Shown: positions 1-8,834, counted from the first letter of the stretch. The stretch is 64,000 nucleotides of DNA from Chlamydiales bacterium (GCA_029240075.1 JARBTQ010000011.1:1-64000); one strand, 5' to 3'. Notes: generated by a model not told the origin, from the sequence alone. A program made the numbers and translations.

Positions 1-346
1 GCCTTTTTTCTATTTAGGTTGTGTTGGAACTCCTATAATAGAGTCTAGGCCCTTCTTTTTTCATCTAAAAAAGGTCAAATCGACCGCGCTTTGTATAGTT
101 AAATAAACTAAGGTGCAACTCATCAAAAACAATAGATTCTTCTGAAATTATATTCCACGAAGATCCTGCTACTAACCGATAGCAAGGCCATGAAACAACT
201 CTAAGAATTAAGCAAGATTTAATCTGAGCTTTTTGCTAAACTTCGTGGATACAGCTATAAGAAAAATACGCTTTCATATGTTAAGTCTATAGCGATCATA
301 TAAAATTTGATATAATAAGGTTTAGAACAGGTAAGGTAAAAGAGTT
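1..346. other. Non-coding left edge
   Basis: No convincing gene lies in this stretch in either strand. It is AT-rich and ends in the leader of the cysteine-cluster gene, where AGGTAAGG a few bases before the ATG at 347 can act as ribosome binding site. No tRNA, terminator hairpin or mobile-element end was recognised. Confidence 0.6.
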
Positions 347-802
347 ATGACAGAAGAAACGAAAAATAATGGTGACGAATGGTACAAAGAAGGGCTACGC
401 TTTAAGTGTACACAATGTGGAAGGTGTTGTACTGGAAGCCCTGGTTATGTTTGGCTAACGGAAGAAGAGATGCAAGCGATGGCTAAATATTTGGATATGT
501 CTTTAACTCAATTTACACAACGTTACGTTCGTAAAGTTAATGGTCGCTTTTCTTTACTTGAATATGCAAACCAGGAAGAGTGGGGAAAGTATGACTGTGT
601 CTTCTTAAAGGATAATCGTTGTTCCATCCATCCTGTGCGTCCGAAACAATGTCGAACCTATCCTTGGTGGCCAGAAAATTTAGCTTCACCTAAACATTGG
701 GATAAGGCTACATTAACGTGTGAAGGGGTCAACCATCCTGAAGGAAAGCTTTATAATTTTGAAGAAATCCAAGAAGATTTGCACAAGCAACTATCTGATT
801 AA
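347..802 (+). CDS. YkgJ-type CxxCxxCC cysteine-cluster protein
   Basis: A 151-residue cytoplasmic protein of the YkgJ/UPF0153 family, thought to bind zinc or an iron-sulfur cluster; the biochemical role of the family is unknown. The hallmark is near the N-terminus (about residues 20-29): Cys-Thr-Gln-Cys-Gly-Arg-Cys-Cys-Thr-Gly. Further conserved cysteines follow in CVFLKDNRCSIHPVRPKQCRTYPWW (positions about 85-110) and in the late LTCEG segment, which is the usual pattern for the family. The ATG start follows a purine-rich site. There is no signal peptide or membrane segment. The gene stands alone and is transcribed toward the minus-strand operon that ends at 954. Family call is firm, function is not. 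Confidence 0.85.
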   Translation: MTEETKNNGDEWYKEGLRFKCTQCGRCCTGSPGYVWLTEEEMQAMAKYLDMSLTQFTQRYVRKVNGRFSLLEYANQEEWGKYDCVFLKDNRCSIHPVRPKQCRTYPWWPENLASPKHWDKATLTCEGVNHPEGKLYNFEEIQEDLHKQLSD

Positions 803-953
803 AGTAGCAGCTAAAAATGATAACATATAGCAAGTCGTCGTTTACTACGCTTGACTCTCTTATGCTGGATATAAAAGATGTAAAGCTGGGTATATCCCAT
901 AGGGCAGATAGCTTTTACTAAACAAGAATTCATATGGCTTTAAAGAATTAGAA

Positions 954-1709
954 TTATTTAGATGATACAGATTTTAAGTTCTGAGAAAGCCTAGGTAGAT
1001 CATCCCATTGATATGCTTCTTGGAGTAGTTTACTCTGGTAGAAAACCTCTTCTTTCTTTCGTTCTAATAATTGGCCTCCTAAATGTTGATAAAACCCTCG
1101 ATAGGGATTATTATGCAAAACCCATACAAGCATACTTTTATAGTTGTTGCTAATAAGCCATTCAACAACTTCTAAAAACAAGCGTTTACCAATTCCTTTT
1201 CCCTGATATACTTTGCTGATATAAAGAGCATGAAGTTCTCCCTTATCTTTTTTCATCTCTGACCTATCTAGGCCTCCTGCAGAAAATCCTATAATATTTT
1301 TTTCATAATCTTCAGCTATATAGTATATTTCGTTTCGACTATTCGAAGATAAGGTATTTAACCAAGCTTCGTGCCTTTTCTTATGACAGATTTTTTTTAG
1401 AGATTCATCCGGAACAATCCCTCGATAAGTCTCAATCCAGCAATTTATATGTATTTTAGATATACTTTCAGAGTCATTAGCCGTAGCTACTCGGATAGAA
1501 TAAGAGGGGATTTTTAAAAGTCTATTATCAGCCATATTCTTAAGATAGGGTTGATTGCTAAATAATCTAACTATATGTTTATTTTGACTACCAAGGTCTG
1601 GATTCTGCTTAAAGGGTAATCTATTACAGAAACTGTTTTTAGCAGAAATATTAGTAAGTAGTAGATTATCTCTACTTATCCAAGACCCACATAACCTATT
1701 TATTTGCAT
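954..1709 (-). CDS. GNAT-family N-acetyltransferase, last gene of RiPP-like operon
   Basis: A GCN5-related acetyltransferase that would transfer acetyl from acetyl-CoA to an unknown amine. The GNAT fold occupies roughly the last 180 residues, starting at YSIRVATANDSESISKIH; the acetyl-CoA pyrophosphate-binding loop is visible as VYQGKGIGKRL, preceded by GELHALYIS. The start is uncertain: ATG at 1709 overlaps the kinase-like gene by 14 bases and fits the tightly coupled operon, while ATG at 1535 gives a 193-residue protein closer to normal GNAT length but leaves a 160-base gap. Neither has a strong ribosome site. Being last in the operon, it may acetylate the peptide product or confer self-protection, but that is inference from position only. 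Confidence 0.75.
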   Translation of the reverse strand: MQINRLCGSWISRDNLLLTNISAKNSFCNRLPFKQNPDLGSQNKHIVRLFSNQPYLKNMADNRLLKIPSYSIRVATANDSESISKIHINCWIETYRGIVPDESLKKICHKKRHEAWLNTLSSNSRNEIYYIAEDYEKNIIGFSAGGLDRSEMKKDKGELHALYISKVYQGKGIGKRLFLEVVEWLISNNYKSMLVWVLHNNPYRGFYQHLGGQLLERKKEEVFYQSKLLQEAYQWDDLPRLSQNLKSVSSK

Positions 1710-2559
1710 AATAAGTATCAAGCATCAAAGGGATTCGATCTTGTAAAATTTCATAGCCTTGGTATGAGAATTTAAAAGCATTAATATTTTTTGCTAATTG
1801 AAATAAAGTCACAAAAGCTTCATCCTTTGTAGAGCCCCAATCTAAGTGATGCTGAATTAACTCTTGAAAGATATCTGAAGGTTGCATAGGAGTCAATGTT
1901 TGTTCAGGTGTAGTTTCTATGTTAGGAGCTAAAAAAATTAACTTAGTCATTCTACACGGTAAAAGAGAGACTTTTTGACATGCTATATTTGCAGGAGTAA
2001 GGATTTTTTCTGAATTCTGCACTGCTGTATTCCATACATACACAGCTCTTAAGAAAGGTTCTACAATAGTTGTTCTACGGTGAATAAGCACAACTTCATC
2101 TGTTAAAAGAGAACCTCCATATTTATTTACCAAACTTAAAGCAGTTGTTGTCTTCCCTGCTTTTTGGTGGCCAGCTATTACTAAGCAATCTCCGTCGGGC
2201 ATTTGAACAGCAGCAGCGTGTAAACCGATAAAACGATTAGATAAAGGAGCTAATTTGAATGGGGGGAAGGGGGGATCTGTCATGTTCCACTCTTCAGAAG
2301 ATAAATTTTGATGTGTATGAACCCAAACCCCATTTAGAGGCCCTTTATCTTCTGCGGGTCTAGCTCTAAATAGGTAACGACCTATTTCAGGCCAATCACA
2401 CTCAATAATGATATCAGGCATGCACCAAGGTTCTATTACAAAAGGAGAAAAGAAATCTGAAACTTCATCCACACATCTTCTATGTAAACCTCTAAAAAGT
2501 ATGTGAGCCCCTAGCATCATAAAGCTTTCTTCATATGGGAATGCATGCAAATTAGCCAT
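1696..2559 (-). CDS. HPr-kinase-like (HprK-related) ATP-binding protein
   Basis: A 287-residue protein with a P-loop (GHQKAGKTT, about residues 130-138) following the typical HprK-like strand IGLHAAAV, and a LLTDEVVLI segment (about 151-159) that matches the Walker-B-like region of HprK-related proteins. HPr kinase relatives of this sort are known in peptide-modification loci, often beside a PqqD-like protein, and in some lasso peptide systems they phosphorylate the peptide. The start ATG has AGAGGT six bases upstream and overlaps the preceding small gene by 8 bases, so translation is probably coupled. No HPr or PTS gene is in the window. Substrate is unknown; a peptide kinase is the favoured inference. 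Confidence 0.75.
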   Translation of the reverse strand: MANLHAFPYEESFMMLGAHILFRGLHRRCVDEVSDFFSPFVIEPWCMPDIIIECDWPEIGRYLFRARPAEDKGPLNGVWVHTHQNLSSEEWNMTDPPFPPFKLAPLSNRFIGLHAAAVQMPDGDCLVIAGHQKAGKTTTALSLVNKYGGSLLTDEVVLIHRRTTIVEPFLRAVYVWNTAVQNSEKILTPANIACQKVSLLPCRMTKLIFLAPNIETTPEQTLTPMQPSDIFQELIQHHLDWGSTKDEAFVTLFQLAKNINAFKFSYQGYEILQDRIPLMLDTYYANK

Positions 2560-2740
2560 ATATAACCTCTTTTAAAGTCAGTTTTTCATCAACTCTTGTA
2601 TGCAAGTTTGTAAAAATCTGTTCCCCTATCTTAGCTAAAAAATTATTACGAGCATCGAGTAAAAAGTAGGCGGATGACCCAGTTAATTCAAAATAGCGCC
2701 AATTGTTTTGTAAAAATGATTCTAGCAATATAGGATTCAT
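2552..2740 (-). CDS. Small PqqD-like protein, possible peptide chaperone
   Basis: A 62-residue protein whose central part (ending IGEQIFTNLHTRVDEKLTLKEVIYG) has the order typical of PqqD-like domains: a strand with LLD, a helix with an Ile-Gly-x-x-Ile-Phe core, a gap, then a T/E-V-I helix start. It lacks the last helices of full PqqD, so it is short for the family. Its ATG overlaps the stop of the oxidase gene as ATGA and is preceded by AGGAGAGAG inside that gene's last codons, a clear translational coupling. It overlaps the kinase-like gene by 8 bases. A role in presenting the precursor peptide to the neighbouring enzymes is inferred from context; similarity is weak by eye. Confidence 0.55.
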   Translation of the reverse strand: MNPILLESFLQNNWRYFELTGSSAYFLLDARNNFLAKIGEQIFTNLHTRVDEKLTLKEVIYG

Positions 2741-4806
2741 GCTCTCTCTCCTATCGTAAAAAAGTAAAAAATCGGTTGTTTTTCTTTAGGAATCTGTAAA
2801 CTTAGGCATGTTTCATCGTCACAGACTGCTGGAGTCATGAAAACTCCTAATTCATTTTTAGTCGCAGCGAGACAGATTCTTTGCCCGATTTGACCTAAAG
2901 TAATCAAATGCTTAGCATAGTTGAGTTTATTAGATAGATCGGGGAACAAAACAAGCCAAATTGTAAACCCTCCAGCCCCTGCAAATTCTTGTCCTATTGT
3001 CAAGGCACGAACTTCCTCTTGTGTCATAACCTTACCAATAGGTACAAGTTTTTGTTTGATAATATTCCACTCACAAACTTTCCCATACTCCATATCTACT
3101 ATATGCAAACAGTTAACAAAAATTTTTAGATTCAAGTTTTCCAAAAGTTTTTCTTCACTTGCTTCATGTAAAATTTCTAATAACTTGTTTTTAAGAATAG
3201 GGTTTTGTTTGAATTGCCGGGTTGTTACTCGGGATAATAGTGTTGGAGCCAATTCTTTAGAGGATGTATAAGTTAATTTAGCTATTCGGTGAGGAGATAA
3301 AATTTGTGAATTTAAGCTATAACCTTGGAATATATCCAAATAAGCTAATAGAGATAGATACCAGCCATGATTCACCCACAAGCTAGTTTCTTTATAAAAA
3401 AAATGAGCTGTTTCTTGGGGTAGTAATATCTTCTTTTCTATCAACTCCTCTAATTCCTTTATTTTGAGTTTAGGAAATAATCGAAGTAAAGCTTTAGCTG
3501 AGGTATCTCTATCTCCTCTTTGAGATGGCAGACTATGGGTTAATACATCGAAAACAGTTTCTGTAAGTATATGCTCTTGCTGTATAGGCCAGATAACTTT
3601 AGCTTTACAAAAACCATTATCGAATACTGAAAACATAAAAGGATTAGTTAGAAAACAGTCTGTAGGCTGGGTAGTACAGCTTTCTTTCTTGATCGGGGTG
3701 ACTGTACTTAAAGCTTCAATCGTATTATCAGGTTTAGTTCTAGCTAATACTAAAGCTAATTCAGGCTCATTAAGCCACTCCGTATCCTGTAGTAATGGAG
3801 GATGCGTTATTTGTGTTGTTACTCCAAATGCACCTAGTAGTAAGCTTAAAGTCTCAATTATATGTCCTGCATCAATAAAAATAGGTCGAAAAGAGCGTAT
3901 TTCTCGATACCTCCACATAGCCCTTTCAACTTTTGAACAAATTAAAAATCCAATACCATTAGAGTCATACTTATTGAATTTATCGAGTAAATCTTTCTCG
4001 TTATTTGACCTGGTTTTTATTAAATTATGTCCTTTATTATCATAATAATAGAGGCCGGAGGGTAAAAATGGGTGATCGGAAGGTATAATAATTTTACATT
4101 CTGTAGGATGTCGAGCTCCTCCGGATGGGCTAGTCTTTCTTATCCAGCTTCCGAAAATATCGTGCGGGAACTCTTCAATAGGTGCAAATGTAAATTTTAA
4201 AACTAATGCTAATTCCCTTATTCCAAATTCATTAGGATTGGTTAGAGAAGTTACAAACTCTGATTTATTTACTTCCGGTAGTGGGAACTTGTCCCCTTGA
4301 TGGTTACAAAAAGGAGGGGGCGGAGAGGCTATATTCTTATATTGGAGCATTTGATCTCTATCTTTAGCTCTCCAGTCTGAATCATAGTAATTATTGAATG
4401 GGTAATTATAGACCGCTTGATGATAGTAACCAAGATAACTAGAAAAGCAGTTATTCTTAGTGGTGGGACGATTAACTATATCTAGTAGATTTTCTTTTAT
4501 TAGATAATCAATTTGGCTTTCAGGAATATCTAATTGTAGGTTTGAAAACATGTTAGATATTTCATTTTTAGAGCATAAAGTGAGAATTTTTAAAATAGGT
4601 GGATAACTATCCTTTCCAATCGCTAAATACGATTTTCTGCTTCTAGTATTGAATATAACCCATTTCCCGGGGCCAATGTAGTTAGGGTATAAGAGGCGAC
4701 TTTGAATAAGGATAAGGTTTGAATTTGTGTGAAGTTTGTGCTCTTTTATATGCTTTTTATAATCTTGTTGCAATTCGGGGGCATTTAATAGCGTATTTTC
4801 AATCAT
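2737..4806 (-). CDS. Tandem SagB-like FMN-dependent dehydrogenase with PqqD-like segments
   Basis: A 689-residue protein made of two similar halves. Residues about 45-115 read like a PqqD/RRE-type winged domain (WVIFNTRSRKSYLAIGK, then helices to LIKENLL). Residues about 190-370 are a SagB/nitroreductase domain: PSGGARHPTE (227-236) followed by GLYYYDNKGHNL, the family's FMN-site signature, and later FIDAGHIIETLSLLLGAFG. Residues about 390-470 look like a second winged segment and about 515-689 a second nitroreductase-like domain (TTRQFKQNP, ALTIGQEFAGAGGFT, LGQIGQRICLAA). SagB enzymes oxidise azolines in peptide natural products, but no YcaO cyclodehydratase is seen here, so the substrate may differ. 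The start follows AAGGAGAGG. Enzyme family is well supported; reaction is inferred. Confidence 0.8.
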   Translation of the reverse strand: MIENTLLNAPELQQDYKKHIKEHKLHTNSNLILIQSRLLYPNYIGPGKWVIFNTRSRKSYLAIGKDSYPPILKILTLCSKNEISNMFSNLQLDIPESQIDYLIKENLLDIVNRPTTKNNCFSSYLGYYHQAVYNYPFNNYYDSDWRAKDRDQMLQYKNIASPPPPFCNHQGDKFPLPEVNKSEFVTSLTNPNEFGIRELALVLKFTFAPIEEFPHDIFGSWIRKTSPSGGARHPTECKIIIPSDHPFLPSGLYYYDNKGHNLIKTRSNNEKDLLDKFNKYDSNGIGFLICSKVERAMWRYREIRSFRPIFIDAGHIIETLSLLLGAFGVTTQITHPPLLQDTEWLNEPELALVLARTKPDNTIEALSTVTPIKKESCTTQPTDCFLTNPFMFSVFDNGFCKAKVIWPIQQEHILTETVFDVLTHSLPSQRGDRDTSAKALLRLFPKLKIKELEELIEKKILLPQETAHFFYKETSLWVNHGWYLSLLAYLDIFQGYSLNSQILSPHRIAKLTYTSSKELAPTLLSRVTTRQFKQNPILKNKLLEILHEASEEKLLENLNLKIFVNCLHIVDMEYGKVCEWNIIKQKLVPIGKVMTQEEVRALTIGQEFAGAGGFTIWLVLFPDLSNKLNYAKHLITLGQIGQRICLAATKNELGVFMTPAVCDDETCLSLQIPKEKQPIFYFFTIGERA

Positions 4807-4832
4807 GTCCTCTCCTTAAATTTGATTATTTA

Positions 4833-4857
4833 CCACCTTGCGTAGCTATCAAGGTGG
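4833..4857 (-). promoter_or_regulatory. Stem-loop between candidate precursor and oxidase genes
   Basis: CCACCTTG (4833-4840) pairs with CAAGGTGG (4850-4857) across a 9-base loop, in the 70-base gap between two co-directional genes. No uridine tract follows on the minus strand, so it is not a full terminator; it could attenuate transcription or stabilise the upstream message. Stem-loops at this place are common in RiPP operons, where the precursor is made in excess. Confidence 0.5.
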
Positions 4858-4876
4858 CAGGAAGTACTAAACAGAT

Positions 4877-5365
4877 CTATCTTCTAGTGCTTGTATTAGA
4901 TTGTAATCCAGCTCGCATCAAGGAAGGTAGCTCTTCAATCAAATTTTCGTCTAAATCAGACATTTTCCAAGGAATAATAAAAGCAATTCCATGGGGAGCT
5001 GTATGCTTTGAATAGGTTTCTACTTTAAAAAACTGTAGCTCTTGGTATGAAAGATAAAAAGAGGTGTTTCCCGCAGGATATTGTATGAGAATAGAGGGTT
5101 CTTTATCTGGTGTTTTGTGTGAAACAGGAACCTCTTCTATAAAGGATTGGTCTGGGATCAAAAAGATGACAGTACCCTCGCTGATGTCATGTAAATCATC
5201 AGTATCCTTTTGATACTTCTTTAATTCAGAAGCGGGGATCCAATATTCACTACGATGAACAGGATCTTGGATAAGGACATTGGGAAGATTTTCAAACGAA
5301 ATAGATTTAAGAATTTCAGAGCGATTTACTAGCTCATTAGAATTTTTTTGTAAATACATGGACAT
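4877..5365 (-). CDS. Orphan protein with internal duplication, candidate RiPP precursor
   Basis: A 162-residue protein without recognised family. It contains two similar segments: the first begins NVLIQDPVHRSEYWIPASEL and ends GTVIFLIPDQ; the second begins SILIQYPAGNTSFYLSYQEL and ends GIAFIIPWK. Shared positions are L-I-Q-x-P, aromatic pairs, E-L, and G-x-x-F-[LI]-I-P. The C-terminus after the second unit (NLIEELPSLMRAG, then a Ser/Thr-rich tail ending STRR) could be a leader boundary and a short core. It is the first gene of the operon, has AGAGGTG seven bases before the ATG, and is separated from the oxidase by a stem-loop. Precursor role is inference; an alternative is a substrate carrier or a small accessory protein. 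Confidence 0.6.
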   Translation of the reverse strand: MSMYLQKNSNELVNRSEILKSISFENLPNVLIQDPVHRSEYWIPASELKKYQKDTDDLHDISEGTVIFLIPDQSFIEEVPVSHKTPDKEPSILIQYPAGNTSFYLSYQELQFFKVETYSKHTAPHGIAFIIPWKMSDLDENLIEELPSLMRAGLQSNTSTRR

Positions 5366-6056
5366 GATTCACCTCTGGCAAGTATTTAGTTTCGTATAAG
5401 TGCTTTATATTTTCACAAAAGCATACTTCAAACAGAAACAACCTTATGGTTGAGTAATCCTTGTAAGTAAGGTTTGATACTGCTATTCACAAAGCTGTAT
5501 TTATTCATCTTTGCAAAAACAGATCGCTCTCAATTCTAAGCAATCTTCCGATAAATAGGAACCTTTTATAAAAAAAGTTTGTAATAGCTTGTATACCTAT
5601 TAATTAAAAATACTTAATAACATCTTATCAACCAATCCTTGGTAGCTTTTCCCAAACACGCGAATAAAGCAGCAGAGAATTTTGAGGCTCATTGAGTACC
5701 TTTAGGAATATTTCACCAATGCAATCCATTGTTTAATATATAAATTATTGTACTCTAGGCACTACTAAATGGCACATATGGCATACATTTTCCTTATTTA
5801 GAGTTCTCAGCAAGTAGCAAGGCTCTTGCCTATTGGCGATTTTTTAAATCTTCAAATATTCCACTGAAATCAGAAAATTTCCATACAAAATAAGCTAGAG
5901 ATATTTAAATAATTTTCGTTTTAACAGAAGTCTTAGCTAGTCAATATTGTTTGTACTAAACTATACACGACAAGTTGTCTACTTGCGTTTAATTTTTTTG
6001 CTCCTTATGAAGCAGTTTATAGATCACGTTGTCTTATAAACTGTAGGAGGGGAAAG
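5366..6056. other. 690-base gene-free region between divergent transcription units
   Basis: This stretch separates the minus-strand peptide operon from the plus-strand ankyrin gene. No open frame with a convincing start is seen. It must contain both promoters. The right end holds the leader hairpin at 6013-6043 and the ribosome site of the ankyrin gene. The rest is AT-rich with no clear repeat or RNA gene. Confidence 0.5.
6013..6043 (+). promoter_or_regulatory. Leader hairpin abutting the ankyrin gene ribosome site
   Basis: CAGTTTATA (6013-6021) and TATAAACTG (6035-6043) form a perfect 9-base stem directly before the ribosome binding site AGGAGGGG. It may protect the message end or influence translation of the ankyrin gene. 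Confidence 0.4.
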
Positions 6057-8834
6057 ATGGATATGCAGGCTACAAACCTTTGTAATTTTGCTGAATCATT
6101 ATCATATATAGAGCATCAAGTATTGGACATTCTTAAGGAGGACCTACAAAAGCTTTCACAAAAAGGAAAATTAGAAGATACCATCCAATCAGCACTCTCT
6201 TATCTGCAAAAAGATGAAATAAAGGCTCCTTTACTTTTAAAATTTGTTAGGGCTATCCCCAAAGTTGAGTTGCAAAAGCCTTCAACACAAAAAATATTTG
6301 ATGCTATAAAAACACGTAATATTTTTAGTTTGATAAAAGTTTCAGAAGCTAAAAGATATACAGAGGAAAATCCACTATTCCAAGCGTTAGTGGAGTCGAT
6401 CCAAGAGACAAAAGAGGAATTAGCCCTTTCCCTTATTTCTCAGTTTACATTTCCAGCAGACGACGAAGTGTTATTCTTTTTTAAACAGGCAATAGAGCAG
6501 GGGATGTTCTATACAGCTGTTTTGTTTTCTGAAAAATTATCAGACCTCGGTAAGCTTGATCTCGAAGTTTATGATAGATATGCAAGAGGAAGATTGTTAC
6601 TAGCTGCATATAAAGAGGAAGTGTTTTCTCCAGGGAAAAGTTATCACAAATTACAAGAGAAAATATGGGAGCTATCACCAAATATCAATGCTGTAGATAA
6701 TCGAGGAGATCATCTTTTTAAAGTGGCTTGCACACAGAAAAATGAGCAATTAGCTTTACGTGTTATTCGAAGCGGCTTATCTATCAATGAATCAAATCAA
6801 CTAGGTTTTACACCACTTGCTCTAGCAAGTCTTGTGGGTTTGAAAAATGTTGTTAACGAGTTGTTGCAAAAAGGTGCAGACCCAAGTCTCTCTTATCCTC
6901 AAAGTAATCATTTTCTTCCTGTTCATATAGCAGCAAAATATGGATCTTTAGATATAGTCCAAAAACTTGTAGAGTGTTGTCCGCAAGTTATTAGTAAACA
7001 AGATGCTGATGGAAACAGTGCTTTGCACCATGCTGCATTTTGTGAGAAAGCTCAAGTCTTAGAATACCTCTTGCAGAAAGGAGCAGATCCCTATTTAAGG
7101 AATCGTTTGTCACTAACTCCTTTGCACATAAGTAGTGAAAGAGGGTTTATTGCTGGTGTTGCAATTCTAATTCAGCAGGCTCCTGATCTGATAAATACAG
7201 GGGACTTTGCGGGATTGACCCCTCTTTTATACGCGATTAATGGGGTCCATTTGGATTTATTAGAATTATTGTTAAAGAAAGGTGTCGACATTAATCAGCC
7301 CAGTCAACAGGGAGTAACCCCTTTATTGCAGGCCTGCTTTAATATGCATGAAAAGGAAAATGAAAAGCGAAAGCAGCTTGTATATAAGCTATTAAGCCAT
7401 AAAAATATTAATTTAACTGCAAATTCCTCTTCAGGAGCTAATCCTCTACGGTGCGTTTTATGTTTTGGCGAAGCTCAACTTTTGAATCTTCTTTTTAATA
7501 ACAATCCTATAATCGTTAATTTAGAATGGGAAGAAATTCAAGAATTTTACAGTAGAGTAGCATTACTAGATTCCTCTAGCTTAGATAAAGTTGTGGCAAA
7601 ACTGCAGTTAGCCCTATTGTCTAATAATCGTGATATGGTCTCAATTATTCAACAAAATACAGATGCAGATCTTTTCAAAGACGCTTTATGCAAAATTAGA
7701 CAAATTTACACGAGTACAGACTGTGCTATCTTAGATAGTTATCAATTAAAGATTAACGGTAGACACTACAGTAGAAATCTAAGTCGTGTGATTGAAGGTA
7801 TAAATCATTCCAAAGCAACTCCACATATTAAGTTAGAAGGATTTTCTAATCTCTTAGAACAAATAAATTTTGAAGATCGCACATCTCCCCATTATTACAA
7901 TCCTGAGAAGATCTTAGAGCAAGGTTTATTAATGACTCCTGATATGCTTAAGGATGACTTACAAAGATTTTTAGCACGTGTTAAGGACCGTATCCCCTTT
8001 TTGGGAACTCCTAGTGCTAATAAACCTGAACAACTAAATGCTTTTTACGATAGGCTCGAATTTTTAAGTAAAAATGTACTTCAGGCTTTAGACGCTCTAA
8101 CACCTCAAGAAAGAACTGCAGATATTATCGACATCGCTATAGCGACAGCCTTATGTGGCGAACGACATATTGCAGAATTTGAACAGATTTATCAACGTCT
8201 TTGCTTAAAGCAGGAGTTGCATTCTTTTGATGATATTTTGCTAAAATTTCTGCAAGATTTACGTCTACAAATCATTCAAGGCAAAATGGTTAATTTAAAC
8301 GATGAGCAAAGTACACATATCTATCATACTTATTTGCGCATTTTAGCACCCGAAATAGGTCTCCCGACAAGAGGTCTTAATAAATTCAGTGATCTATTTG
8401 CAAAACCTAATACTTTACAGCATCTGCTCAAGGTTTTTTATCAATTCTACACCCCAGAGAAAATTTTAGAGGAAGTTCAAACTCAAATAGAAAGTTTTTT
8501 TTCGGGAACTTTATCACAAGATATGATGTTGGATTGGATTAAATGGAATTTAGTGTCTTTAGACTGGAAAAAAGAGGAATATTCTGAGATTGGATTAGAA
8601 GTCAATAAGATGATAAATAAAGAATGTTCTCAAAATCAAATTTTAAAATTTCTAATGACTAAAGGTATTGCTATTCCCACTGATACTCCGCTAACAGCTT
8701 ATCCGGCTCTCATTGAAAACGCAAGGCGTATAGAATATATGCAAGAAGAGCTCTACGATATGAATACAGGAAAACTTAAGCGAGAAACAATTATTAAAAT
8801 TTTGCAAAAGCTAGAAGTACTGCAAATGAGTTGA
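6057..8834 (+). CDS. Large ankyrin-repeat protein, candidate host-directed effector
   Basis: A 925-residue protein with a stretch of ankyrin repeats at about residues 215-480, seen as repeated G-x-T-P-L-x-x-A and LLLxKGAD type units (GFTPLALASLVGLKNVVNEL, GNSALHHAAF, LTPLHISSERGF, GLTPLLYAINGVHLDLLELL). The N-terminal 200 residues and the C-terminal 440 residues are helical-looking and match nothing recognised. There is no signal peptide or membrane segment, as expected for a type III substrate. Ankyrin proteins in amoeba-associated chlamydiae are widely considered protein-binding effectors. The start is supported by AGGAGGGG. The gene is alone, between a long upstream non-coding region and a small orphan gene. 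Ankyrin call is firm; secretion and target are inference. Confidence 0.85.
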   Translation: MDMQATNLCNFAESLSYIEHQVLDILKEDLQKLSQKGKLEDTIQSALSYLQKDEIKAPLLLKFVRAIPKVELQKPSTQKIFDAIKTRNIFSLIKVSEAKRYTEENPLFQALVESIQETKEELALSLISQFTFPADDEVLFFFKQAIEQGMFYTAVLFSEKLSDLGKLDLEVYDRYARGRLLLAAYKEEVFSPGKSYHKLQEKIWELSPNINAVDNRGDHLFKVACTQKNEQLALRVIRSGLSINESNQLGFTPLALASLVGLKNVVNELLQKGADPSLSYPQSNHFLPVHIAAKYGSLDIVQKLVECCPQVISKQDADGNSALHHAAFCEKAQVLEYLLQKGADPYLRNRLSLTPLHISSERGFIAGVAILIQQAPDLINTGDFAGLTPLLYAINGVHLDLLELLLKKGVDINQPSQQGVTPLLQACFNMHEKENEKRKQLVYKLLSHKNINLTANSSSGANPLRCVLCFGEAQLLNLLFNNNPIIVNLEWEEIQEFYSRVALLDSSSLDKVVAKLQLALLSNNRDMVSIIQQNTDADLFKDALCKIRQIYTSTDCAILDSYQLKINGRHYSRNLSRVIEGINHSKATPHIKLEGFSNLLEQINFEDRTSPHYYNPEKILEQGLLMTPDMLKDDLQRFLARVKDRIPFLGTPSANKPEQLNAFYDRLEFLSKNVLQALDALTPQERTADIIDIAIATALCGERHIAEFEQIYQRLCLKQELHSFDDILLKFLQDLRLQIIQGKMVNLNDEQSTHIYHTYLRILAPEIGLPTRGLNKFSDLFAKPNTLQHLLKVFYQFYTPEKILEEVQTQIESFFSGTLSQDMMLDWIKWNLVSLDWKKEEYSEIGLEVNKMINKECSQNQILKFLMTKGIAIPTDTPLTAYPALIENARRIEYMQEELYDMNTGKLKRETIIKILQKLEVLQMS

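Noticed and set aside
46-120. Similarity of the left edge to 51410-51470 as a mobile-element remnant
   Set aside because: Only an A-run plus short blocks such as CCGCGC and TTGTATA agree; no terminal repeats, target duplication or transposase remains.
3689-4045. Plus-strand frame of 118 codons opposite the oxidase gene
   Set aside because: Shadow of the well-supported minus-strand SagB-like gene; no ribosome site or recognisable product.
2737-4806. Standard thiazole/oxazole (TOMM) cluster call
   Set aside because: The oxidase is SagB-like, but no YcaO cyclodehydratase is encoded nearby, so azoline chemistry is not supported.
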